Assembly (NCBI GenBank): GCA_959347315.1
Contig: OY365809.1
Span: 5,918,949 to 5,982,948 of the forward strand
Direction: 5' to 3'
Source of the DNA: Bimastos eiseni
Taxonomy: Eukaryota > Annelida > Clitellata > Crassiclitellata > Lumbricidae
Length of the DNA stretch: 64,000 bases
This document shows positions 1 through 12,300 of the stretch, piece after piece (position 1 is the stretch's first letter; every line of letters begins with the position of its first letter). A program made the translations under genes and the position numbers. The notes below the pieces were generated by a model. It saw only the letters and a list, made by a program, of their open reading frames with translations. It made no database searches and was not told the DNA's origin.

Positions 1-57
1 CATATTCAAACACACCAGAAGATATCAAACGGAGTTACTGCCAGAATTTACGTTTAC

Positions 58-395
58 CTCTGATGTCCATGATCACCACTTTGGCTCCGAAGTGGTCTCG
101 GCCAATTCCAACATTATGACCCATCAGTACCTATGTGTTTGTAAATCTAGTTGTTATTGGATGTTCTTTGTAAATTGAACAAATTGTATGAATAACAAAT
201 TGTATGCACACATGTATGTATGTTTGGAGCACCTCTGATTAGCTTGTGCTGTGATGAGTACCTCAGAAATACTTAAATACAATACAATACAACAGTATGC
301 ATATATTACATACATACGTACATACATAAATTTAGCTGTGTATATTGAAAAAATAAATTAATCAACTTTATAAACCTTCATGTAGGCCTAATAAC

Positions 396-433
<38 letters not shown>

Positions 434-440
434 TAATAAC

Positions 441-495
<55 letters not shown>

Positions 496-3400
496 ATAGT
501 AGCAGTAAATAATAATTACTAATCTTGATAAATAAATAATCATAATACTAAAAATAATAATTAATATAAAATAATAATAATAACAATAAATAGTAATAAT
601 AAATTATAGTAAACTGACCGATGACTTAGTTTCAGTTTCCTGTAGGAGTAGTTGGCGTTGTTCGGCCTGATTCTGCTCCATCCTCTTCAGTTTCTCCTCC
701 GTCTTTTTTTTATCTTTACGCAATTGCTCCAGTTCATCCTTAAAACAACACTCGCATCCGTCCAAAAGGCATTTGCTTAGCATGAACACATTGTACCGGT
801 TGAACCAAATATAGCAGTCCTTCAAGAAAACTACTCACCCAAAATCATTTTATTTTAATTTAAAATGTCATTATTCATACTTATATTCATATAGTTAATT
901 AGTTGTTCATACAATTTGTTTAATTCACAAAGAACATCCAGTAACAATAAAAAAAATTCTTTTCTTTTCTAACAATGAAAATGTTTAGTACTACCTGCAA
1001 CTGTAGCAACGTATCCTGTCGCTGCCTTGCATCTTTCTCAGCATCCAGCTTCATCTCTACATTTCTTCAGGAAATCAAAGACAATCAAAGGCATCATTAT
1101 CTCCTCTATAAAACTTTAACATGATCCAAAACAATGTAAAACGTCATCATTGTCCCCATGTACAAACAAATTGATAACACAAAACTGAGAGAGGAGGACC
1201 TAAGAAGCTAAGAAGATTAAAGTTACGTGAGATGTGGATACCAAAGACGGGTGGATAACAAGGCTTAGGAAGCAGCTCCAGGATGATTTCTCCCACCTCA
1301 TGAGACTACACTCATGCTGCATCTTACAAGCCATACCAAAGCAATAATTAGCAACTCAAGTGAAAGTCTACAGAAGATCAAGCATGTAATAAATGCTAGA
1401 AGAGCATGATTCCAATGTCTGAACTGTTAAATCCCTAGTACTAAATTTACCTGCATTGCTTCCCATGGACTAGATTTCGAACAAGCGGTGTTGGCTTCAT
1501 TTGGCGGCTCTGTCTCGGTCTGTGAATTGGTGGAAGAGGCGCTCGCGTCACAACCGGAGCATATTCCGATTCGGAAGAACCCGACTTTGAACCTTTGCCA
1601 ATGCCTTTCCTGCACATGGTAGCATGTTAGAAAGTTCATGAAAGCTTCTAATTGCCTGATTGACCAACTGAATGACTCAAATATCAATAAGTTGATTGAC
1701 GTTATACATCGAAATAGTCTTGGACAGTGCTCAGTGAAACACAGTTGCATCAAGACTTTTGTACAATACTCCAGTGGCAGGGCAAAACTCAATAAATCTT
1801 GGCCTCATTTCTGGCATTTACATATATATATATATACCAGTTTGTTCATAATACACAAAGGTTGTCACTACCAGTTCTATCAATTAAGTAAAAATCATTT
1901 GCACAAGAGTCAAGCAAAAACCTGTACAAAACTAATCTGGCATCAAGCTATAATTTATATTAGAAATGATCCCAAAAGACGATTTACTGAGTTTGATCTG
2001 TGATCGAATCCTAGAGGTTCACCTATAAACATCAAGACATTCATTAATTTGAGCAAATTCTTCAGTTAAAATGAAACATACTGGTTGCTTGCATCCTCCA
2101 TAGCCTCACAGGAACTGCTGCTGGAAAAAACACTCGTCTGCTTGGTAATGGAATGTCTCTCTTTACTGGAATGGTTTTTAGTAGTCATGTGATCTTCTGT
2201 TGCCTTAAAAACAAACATTAAACAAGTCAATGTAAACAAATTCCCCAAATTCACCATTTTCGCTGGTGGCTTAGCTCTGATTACCAGGATATTGGTCTTT
2301 TCTTTTGCTACTATCTAGCAGTAATACTAACCATAACCAAGCCTTCAAAAAATGGCACTGTATTATAACATCATAGAAGTTCATCTGCTAAGGGATAATG
2401 AGTGCTTAATTAAGCAGTATGATTATAAATGTGGATACTGTCTTGCTACAAAACGAAACAAGCCGTTAGATCACAAACTTTGTTTCTGTCCGTAGGTTGC
2501 ACTTCCTCCGTAGATTCCAGATCTTGAGTAGATACTGTAATAGAATTTCAAATAACACACATTACTACATGCATCTGTCCGATAGGTACCTTAACAAGAC
2601 TTACACAATACAATACTTAAAGAATGTAAACCTGAGGGCTTTAAGAAACCTGGGCACTGAGGTTTTGAGAAAAGAGTGCTGTTCTGCCAGCTTGGCTCTA
2701 ATGAGTACATTCAGGGGCATTCAGAGAGGGAGAGGGTCCAGAAACAAATAAATGCCTCCAATTTCAGGTAGGCGAGGATATTTTTTGAGTCTTGGGGGGA
2801 TATCTTGCTTGGGACTGGGAGGTTTGCCTACATCACTCAGGAGGGGGATTGACACCCATGAGTACATTGCCCATACATTCTGAGCAGGAAGATGAGGTCA
2901 TCCTATACGGCAGTCTTTACTTCAATTCATCCTTCAGGCACAATCTTAAGGAGCAAATTTATTGTCTGTGTGAGAAGGAAGAATTGAAGGAAAGACAACT
3001 GTATAAGAAAGTCAAGGACTATACTGTCCTTGGACAGGATAAAGAATAAAGGCTACAGATGGTGAATACAAGGAAGCACTTTTCAGAGTAGAATGGATTT
3101 GGATTTCAGGATTAAGGGAAGATCAATTTTTTTAAATAATTTCCCCTGGGCGAGAGTTAAGAAAAAATCAATTACATGCTAAAGGGGTTAATGGAAGAAT
3201 GCATAAGAGTAAAAAATGATACTTCACCTAATTCTGATGAGCTCAATTATACCTTGATGAAGGTACAATTACCTTGATGGTAAGGTAATCTTGATGACAG
3301 ATAATTTGTATCTTTACCTCGGTAAACTTATCCTGATGAAGGTAAAGTTACCTTGATGCAGTCTATGATTGACTTGAATGCTTAGCGCCAGAGTAGCATC

Positions 3401-6363
3401 ACCATCTGAATGATCGCTTGCCTCATCATCCAACTGCTCAGCGCTGTCAGTCTTCGACATCTCTTCAGTGTCCATTAACTCCCTCTTCAGCCACATTGGC
3501 AGTTGCTGCTGCAAATGCACCAGCATCTCCCATTCAGACAATCAGGCCACAATAGAAACCATTGGCAACTTAAATCGATTTAAAAATAACTGAAGTAATC
3601 AAGTCAGAGTCTGAAACCTGAAACCAAGTAATTAGCATTCACGTTTAACACTGTTTAGGCTTGCTCAAGCAGCGCCTTTGCTATGCACTCAAAAGGCGCC
3701 ATACATCTACACATTTACATATTTACTAGCTTAAATAATTCTGTCTTGATTGAAAAGTATGTAATTGCAAGGGCTCAGTTATATAGCGCCTCTTCAAGAC
3801 AAAAATCAACGCCTGTCATCTTTGTAATGACACAACATCATTAAAAACTAATTAACCAACTGGAAGAGTTTTCTGGCATTGATGAAGGTACATGTGTCCC
3901 AGGGTCCATTCTGATGCATTCTAATATAGCCTTAGAACTGTTCGTTTTAGCCAACAACAACATTGAAAATGTGCTATATAAATCTTTGTAATGAATGAAT
4001 GAAAAAAGTAACATCATGTAGATATGGAAGAAGACCACAAAAAACTATCAAATCCGATATCATACAATAATAATCGATCAATACAACATGCTCACAGTTT
4101 TCGACTTTTCAAGTTCAGACGCTTCCGATGAATACTCGTCACCCGCGTCATGACCGGAAACAGAGAGATTGTGCTTCCGAGAGACAAGAATTGCATCAGT
4201 TGCCCTCTTCCTGTCAACAGATGGATATCATTAGTGTACAGCAAACAGGGGTAGTCAAGAGAGCCATATCACTAACCCTTGAGCTGAATGAGGTGTGTGG
4301 TAGCTAATTTGTTTAGGAATTGGCATCGAACAGAACCTCAGCAATTCATGAGAGTAGTTACAGATGGGAATTGATTTAAACGAACCGAGAGATCACGATC
4401 GTCATCTCACAATTCCTGCAGAAGGCAAACTCAATGCTACCAGTTTATTAGCCTGCACTCGGTGAAAAAACATCGATAGGCACGTAACGTAAAATTGGGG
4501 TCCAGGAATAACCTTATTCAATCGTTGGCAAGATGCTAAGGAGACTGAAAGCAGCATCAGACAGAAAAAACGGAGAGTTCACACCTTTTCCTCCTCGAGC
4601 GTCTCCTCGGAGGTGGAGCGGTTGTTTCGACCTGGATGAAAAGGTTGTCTCCATGTCGAAAGATATTTGTCAGGGTTACAGTTAGTGAGAGATCTCCAGT
4701 GGAACTCTGACTGTGAATTCCAGATGAATCCATCCTGAATGGACATATAATGAAGAAAACAAAAGAATTCAAATCAATGAACGGATGGATAGAAGAATAG
4801 ATGACTGGATGGATGGCTGAATAGATGGATGTGTGGATGAATAGATGGACGGATGGATGAATCGATGGATGGATGAATGAATGAATAGATGGATGGACGG
4901 ATGGATGCATAGATGGCTGGCTGAGTGTAACAATGGATGAATGGGCTGATGGACGAATGAGTGTATGGACGGATGTATGAATATATGGATGGATGGATGG
5001 TTAGATGGGTAGGATGAATGGATGACTGAATCAGTAAATGGATGAACAGATAGATGGCTTTCACATAAATGCACCATCAACAGCCAATAGCTGACCTAAG
5101 GAGTGGCACTGGAGTTGATATCATCTCAGAAGAATCTAACAATCCAGTGGTCTCTTTCTCTTTTGGTAGGATGCCACTGCTCAAGTTCAAAATTCGGTCT
5201 AAAACATCAACAGCTTTTTTATAACACAATCAACAACTTAACCTAGACAGCCAACCAGACAGTCGGTCCAAGTGCTTCAGCCAGCCATTCCACGAACTCA
5301 GCTAGCCACATAGCCAATCACTCAGCCATTCCATGAACTCAGTTAGCCACAGATTCAGTCACCCAGCCATTCTTTGAACTTAGCCAGCCACTTAGCCGGC
5401 CATACAGCCAATCCATGAACTCAGCCAGTTCCTCAAGTAGCCATACAGCCAGCCAGTCCATGTACACTGCTAGCCATCCAGCCATTCTATGAACTCAGCC
5501 AGACCCTCAGTTAGCCATACAGCCATGAACTCAGCCTTTCACTCAACTAGCCACACAGCCAGCCAGTCTATGTACACTGCTAGCCATCCAGCCATTCCAT
5601 TCACTAAGCCAGTCATGTAGGAAAAGCATTGGTGATGAAAATGAATGTAATAATTATAGCAGACAATTTCTAAGCACAGCGTAGAAACAGGAAAGGCAGC
5701 CAAGCAGTCTTACGCAGTGGAGTAAAACTGAGGCTGCTGCCTGAAACCGAACCTGACATTGCATCAGCAGATGGCGCTAGTTCATTGCTCTTTGACTCTA
5801 CAAAACGTTATGTCACAGCAATAAGCAGGATAGTGGTGCTTCAGCCCAAGGAGTATGTGTAACAGTCAAGTAATCGACAAAGAAAACTCGTGATTTCGTG
5901 GATTCTGATATATGTACATATAAAAGTCAAATATTTATATACATGCACAATTGCACAATGATGCATCTATAGATACAATGTAATGAAAAGCAATGCAGGC
6001 TCACTACCGAGCTGAAGCCATTATAATAAATATTTAACAAATAATTTTATATATTCGAAGTTTTTGGCTCATTGCTCCTAAATTAAAATTGCTGACAAAA
6101 GCCTACTTTTGGGCTGGCAGCTCACATATATTATTCAGACATCAGATTTTCGCACAAAAGACAACATCAGAAGAAAAATGTAAATGAAGTCTCTAACCCA
6201 ATGCCTCGTTGCCTGGTTCCCTCACACTTCCTGTGCTGCTGTTAGCACTTGTCGTACTCGGCTGTCGCGAGTAACAGCCAGACGAACTGATGTTTGGAAC
6301 CTTTGCAGTCATACTCTGCACAGAGGAGGAACTGCTGGGGCTTTCAACAACCAATGTTGGTCT
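58..6363 (-). CDS. NEK9: Exons 20-29 of the NEK gene: serine-rich linker, WLKREL motif and coiled coil
   Basis: Exon 6198-6363 begins at a phase-0 acceptor and is serine-rich ([19 protein letters not shown]). Exons 5714-5797, 4585-4706 and 4096-4206 follow in phase and end acidic ([15 protein letters not shown]). Exon 3403-3508 contains [14 protein letters not shown], which matches the conserved WL(R/K)(K/R)EL segment of NEK9. Its donor is ambiguous: 3403 and 3352 both give phase 1, while the next exon (2082-2203) needs phase 0. Exon 1451-1609 is open in two frames. Exons 995-1054 and 619-738 form a charged coiled coil ([20 protein letters not shown]). Exon 58-130 encodes [19 protein letters not shown], whose family I do not recognise. 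The coding sequence continues beyond the window. Confidence 0.6.
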
Positions 6364-9300
6364 CTTCAGACGCAATCCCCAAATGACTAGACTGAAGTCT
6401 TTTGTGGCAGCCACAGTGTTGTGTTCGCCACAAGCTGCACACTAGGCATTGACAACACAAACAAACCGCAATGTTATTCAACTATCTTGTGATCATACAA
6501 TGTGGACACTTTTTATTTATTCTAGTGTTAACATTAAGCCTTATATCTATTGTCATTTTATAATTTTATAATATATTTATATATATATACATATATATAT
6601 ACTAATAAATGAAATACAATACACACAGACACAAGGATTCAGAATTTTTACATTTTAGTCTGTAATATACGTGATATTGAAATTGGTGAGATTAAGATTA
6701 AGTCAGAGTGGTTGTCCAAGGATACCTACCAAGTGAAGTCAGGCTTTCAGAAGACAAGAGGTGGAGAAGAAGGAAGTGTCTTGATTGTGTTTAGGTCAAG
6801 AGAAACATGAAAGCAGTGGGTTAGAATCATTTAAAAAAAAAGAGATTTCAGTTTAATATGGAAAGCTTGATGAGTGGTGTTTGTCTTCATTTAGAATTTG
6901 ATGCCATACAAGTCTTTGGAAGTTAACTGATGTTCTACAGTTACATCTACATACTAAGATCAGTTAGTCGTTCTATGTTCTCATTAGACCCGCATTTCGA
7001 TATGTCTCTTGATCGGGGTAGAATTTGAGGCACCACTATCAATCACCTTCACCATGATAATTATAACCATCAGAATTTACGATTAACATTATTGTTGTCA
7101 CATCACTGTCTTGGTCACAACTGTCATCATAATGATCAGCATCACTACCATTATCATCATTCATTCATGTCGAAATTTATATATCACCCTTCGAGAAACC
7201 TACTCAAGTAGATGTTCACAGATGCTATACCATCCTATAAGATGTCTAGTGTGTAGGGAAATTGAACAGGTTCATCACTCCCAGTGTCATATTATGATAT
7301 GCAGCCAGTTGATATGGTGCTTACAAATGCTGGGTTCTGGCGAAAGAACTTGACTTCAACTGGAACGGTCTGTGGCCGATTGTTAGCCACTCCAGACTGA
7401 GAGTCGCTGTAACAGCCAAACGTAAAGACATGACCGGGTTCAACGATGACACAGCTGTGACGTGGTCCAAGCGACACGTCAATGACACGGCGACGAGCCA
7501 ACGCCTTGACAATCGTGAAAAGCTTGACTTCTGCGACTTCACACTGTATACAAATTGACAAATAAATTTCAAGACTAAAATGCACAAATTCTGAATCCTT
7601 GTGTCTGTGTGTAATGTATTTCACTTATTAATTTATATAGCGCCACAGTGACCAATCAGGTGCACTTCCAATGCGAGAACACCAAGAGTAGAAAAAGGCT
7701 TTGATTAGAGAAAAGAAGTTAGGGAGAGACCCAGATGTAATACGTAGAGATGAAGGAAGAGCATTCCATAGCAAGGCCCAATGCTGGAAAAACATCTAGT
7801 TTGGTCCATAGTGGCCCTAACTCACAGAACAAAGGAAACATGTCATGTCCTAAGAGTAGAGAGGTCGATGAGAAGCTGCAGAAAAATGGGAGTGAATGTT
7901 ATTCCTTAGATACTTAGGAACAATAAAAATGTGGATCTTTAACGACCAGGACAAGAACTCTGAACTGAATGTGAGCTGTTAAAGAAAGTCAGTTCAATAT
8001 TATTTATTGACCAAAAATGACGAGATGTGAGAGAATTTAGAAATGTGAGCAATAAGTCTGACAGAGCAGCATTGAGAACTGACTGAGTTCAGGCAGACAT
8101 TGACGAGTTAAGTATGTGCATGTATCGGTGTACATATCTGAATCTGTGTACACATGTGTGCTTGCATGCACACATATCATGTAAGTATGTCTGTGTGGTA
8201 TGTACTAACCTTGTTGAACATGTTTTTCATGGACATGAGAAACCCCTGACGCTGATTCAAACCCAGTTTGTTCTGTTCGTTATTGCCACAAGCCAGGATG
8301 CTGTGTCCGTCTGTCAGCAACATTGTGCCATCAGTGCCACACCAGCTCTTACGAACGACCACCTTCTCCTCAAATGGCACAACCATCGGTTGACAACTAA
8401 AAGATCGGAAGCGAAATCAGTCTCAGACACCAAACCACGAATGTCCAATAAATTAAAGTTAAATAGCTAATATCAACTGTATTATAAGTATCCATACTGT
8501 GCAATTACAAGATAGTTGAATAACATGGCCGGTTGCTTGTGTTGTCAATGCCAAGTTTGTGGCTTATGGCGAGTGCAACATTGCGGCTGCCACAAAAGAC
8601 TTCAGTCCAGTCATCTGGGGATTGCATCTGAAGAAACCAACAATGGTCATTCAGATAGTTAAGTTGATGATGATGATGTTAATTTGGCTCCTAACAATTA
8701 TGGCATAGTAATTCTGTGTTCAATGTTGACTGACTTGTGCACATTGGACACCTAATCTATATATAAAATGCTGCATAGTGCGTACAGACTCCTGCATAGA
8801 AAACTGAAAAACAGTTATTTAAGGATTCAGTATATAAATAAATAAATATATATATAATTTATATATAATTAGAATTGCATGTACTTTGGCCATAAAATTT
8901 TAATTCAGTCTGAGACTCTCTGATTTTGCATAAATGGTTAACGAATATGCTTACAAGCTCTGTTCGTTACCCAATCCGAGTCTTCCATTCGCTCCATTTC
9001 CCCAGGTAAAGACCTCTCCATCGCTACCGACCGCCACAACATGACATTGACCGGAAGCGACAGAGATAACATTCACACTGAAACATTCATGTCACAATAT
9101 GTCCAATAAAGGATTATGATGATACTTAAGCAATTACAATAAGCATCCTGTTGCAAAAAACATAGCCTATCAGATTGCTGTGACATCTGATGCAGCATGC
9201 CGGTAGATTGGTTAGAGCACGCGGCCTGTAACACCATGATTGCGAATTCAAGACTCCACTGAGATGGTTTAACATGTTGAGACCTTGAGCAAGTCTTTCA

Positions 9301-12300
9301 CACACAGTTGTTATTAGTCATTGATACTCTGTCATACAATTGTGTGAGCACCTCTGTGGAATAATTACAGACAGAGAGTAATATCAAAAGCCATTGTATC
9401 ATAATCAATTCTATGGTCAACACCTCGAATTATAGATGCAGCCATTCACATTTGTAAATCCATAGTATGGCTGGCTGCTCCAGGTTCAAGTGGAGCAGCC
9501 AACTCAATTTTTATTTTCTCTCTCTGTCTCTCTCTCTCTCTGTATGTGTCTGTCTCTCTCTCTGTCTCTGTCTGTCTGTCTCTCTCTCTCTCTTCCGTCA
9601 AGCATGAACTGACGATGAAATTTTCACAAAATTTCTCCATTTTTCTCTGTCCGTGATTGTGTCCATTGCCATTCTCATATCCATGTCTCTGTCTGTGAGG
9701 CCCTGTTTCACATTGTCCATCTATGTTTTTGTCTGCCTCCCTCTGCTCCTTGTTCCTTCCACATGTCCTTACTCTTTATTTTTATTGTACCCCAAACAAA
9801 ACAATAGAATGCTGACATACAACCAGGAAAGGTCAAATATCAAAAACATCAGGTGAGTGCAAAGTTCGCTTGCAATGAATTATAAGGGGAACATCGTAAG
9901 TTCTCTTGCAGCCTAGTTGCAGGATCTGAGGCAGAGCCCCAGTTGATAAGGCATTTAGGAGCCTTTGGAGACCAATGGAACATAGCCCATTCTAAGATAG
10001 ATAGCACTGTTTACCAGGTACCTAAGATTGCTTTATAAGTAATTATAAAGATACTGGAAGTGACCATCCGTTAGCGCCTTGAGCATTATGACATCAGTAC
10101 TAAGAAGTCATTAAACTATTTCAACAAACCTGAGTAAAGCCTCTATAAGGCGTGGCTTTGAAGTGGACGCCCTGTCACCATGTCCCAGGCAACCCTGTAA
10201 GCCATCTCCACACGTCATTATGATGCCATTATCACTGGCAAAGACACTAAACCCATCTCCACAGCAGGCTCTGAACACACAACAGGAACAAAACACACAA
10301 TTAAACATAATTTTCTAATTCACATCAAGCACAAATTCACGAGTAGAGTATTCCGTCAGCATCACATTTTCAGCGTTGTACCTTACCACAACAAACTTGA
10401 TCCTGATTACCATCAAAATAATTATTCTTCATTTCAGTGACAGACAAGAAAGTCAATGTCATGTGAGAGACAGAAGTCACGTAAATATCTTCAGCTTTCT
10501 TTCCTCTTAATTGATCAAATCTCACAAGCATGCTTATGTGCCATCCTTTTCCTGGCTTTTTATCAAAGCTCCTCACCACAATTACCCCTGATAAGAGCCA
10601 CTGAGATAAACACAATGACTTTCACACTTAAGCTCAAGCAGGCTCAAAACGCCATTTCAGATAAACAAACTAAAAAGGTTATGTGTCCATAATAATATAA
10701 TTGTTATTAATATTTTCACTATTACTATCATTAATACAATAATATAATTCTTAAATGCCCCACTATCCAACGATCAAGCATCAATCGATGGGACTGAGAA
10801 ACTGTAAGTGAAGGACCCACTCAAGATTTGCACAGAGTAACTGTCTCAGGGAAGGAGTTTCAAACCCATAGCCTCCATGTTACAAGACAAGCACTCTAGT
10901 CAGTTGGCCACCACACCCCATGTACAAATATCTACAAGAAACATCATTTACGGTAGTAGGAAGCATCATTAAATAGATTCTTCAAAGCCAATGTTTTACC
11001 CAAATAAAAAATGTGGTAATACAATAAATGTCAAAATACAAATGTAAAATTTGCTCAATATACAACCACCTATATACAGAGCAAAAGACTTAAACTTCAA
11101 GATACCTGACGACTGATTTGCCCTTAAGGGCTTCGACCAGGGTAGGCTTTGTGGTGGACTCCAGGCTGTCCAGACCGAGCTGACCCTTACTACCATCACC
11201 CCAACTGTAGACCATATGCTCCAGACTGACCACTATTATGTGACCATTACCCACAGCAACCTTGCAGATACACAGATCAGCCAAAATTACAAGCACGAAA
11301 ATCCATCTTAATTAGAATTCTGTCTCATTAAATTTAATGTACACCGAAGTGCCAATATGCAATTAGGTAACAAAAGAATATACTTACTTAATTACTTACA
11401 TAACTATAGAGAGATATATATAAATTGCTGTTACCACAATTGCGAGTGGGCACAAGTTCCTTCTCATAATGCACTCGATTATAAAAATAATGATATGATA
11501 TGAGGCTCCCAAAGATAGCGTAATAACAGGTTTACAGTGTAATACAAGAGTTAAATGGTTGATTACCTCTCCTCACAAGACAATCTAGTGACGGAGGGAT
11601 CTGGAGCAAGTCTGTAACACACACTTGATACTAACTGACTCCTCTGTTCATGATATAGTGGAGCTAAATAAATGAAATCCTTGTGATGAAATAGTTTGTA
11701 TATTTAAATCTAAGAAAATAAGCGCCTGGAAGAACATTATCAACACATGATGATTATGACGTACATCAGAGATTTTCAGTTTCCATGGTAACTTGACAGG
11801 AATCAGCTGAAGTGAAGACATTTGGAAATAGTAGAGAACAGACCTAAGATTGAAAAACAGAAACAACGAAAAAAAAATCACTTAACACGACATGAATCAA
11901 CTCTGTTACGACACAGTGTCGCTAAGCAGCAACTAATAATACAATACAATACAACTGTAAGTCATGGATGGCCCTCCTTCCAAAGTTCACAAGTGCACAC
12001 GACCTTATGTCAGAACATAGATGGTACAGAGCAATTGTTTGCGAAGAATTTGTTCAGGGTCCATACACAGTGTTTAACCGCCTGAGTCAAATCTGTACCC
12101 TCTGCGTTACAGGTCAAACAGTCTAACGAATCGGCCACATAAAACCTATCATCATCTTATTCCCAAGATAGGATTATGTTAGGGAACGTTTGTCAACTGA
12201 CCTCAGTTTTTGCATCTTATTCCTACGAAACCCAGACGCCTCTGAGGAATACTCAAGTTCTTCACACTTTGTCATTGGTTTGTCGTGAAGCTTCATCACC

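Noticed and set aside
2497..3049. Plus-strand open frames of about 85 codons with mRNA-like sequence
   Set aside because: They lie in a NEK intron on the opposite strand; I recognise no motif and cannot connect them by splicing.
4557..5080. His/Ile/Ser-rich open frames ([11 protein letters not shown] type)
   Set aside because: They are translations of a GATG tetranucleotide array; only 4585-4706, in another frame, is a probable exon.
11567..11611. Possible 45-nt NEK exon ([15 protein letters not shown]), phase compatible
   Set aside because: It would be inserted between 11765-11843 and 11106-11260, which already join in phase as ISD-VAVGNGH, and the sequence (GAGCAAGTCTGTAACACACA) matches a SINE family A tail.
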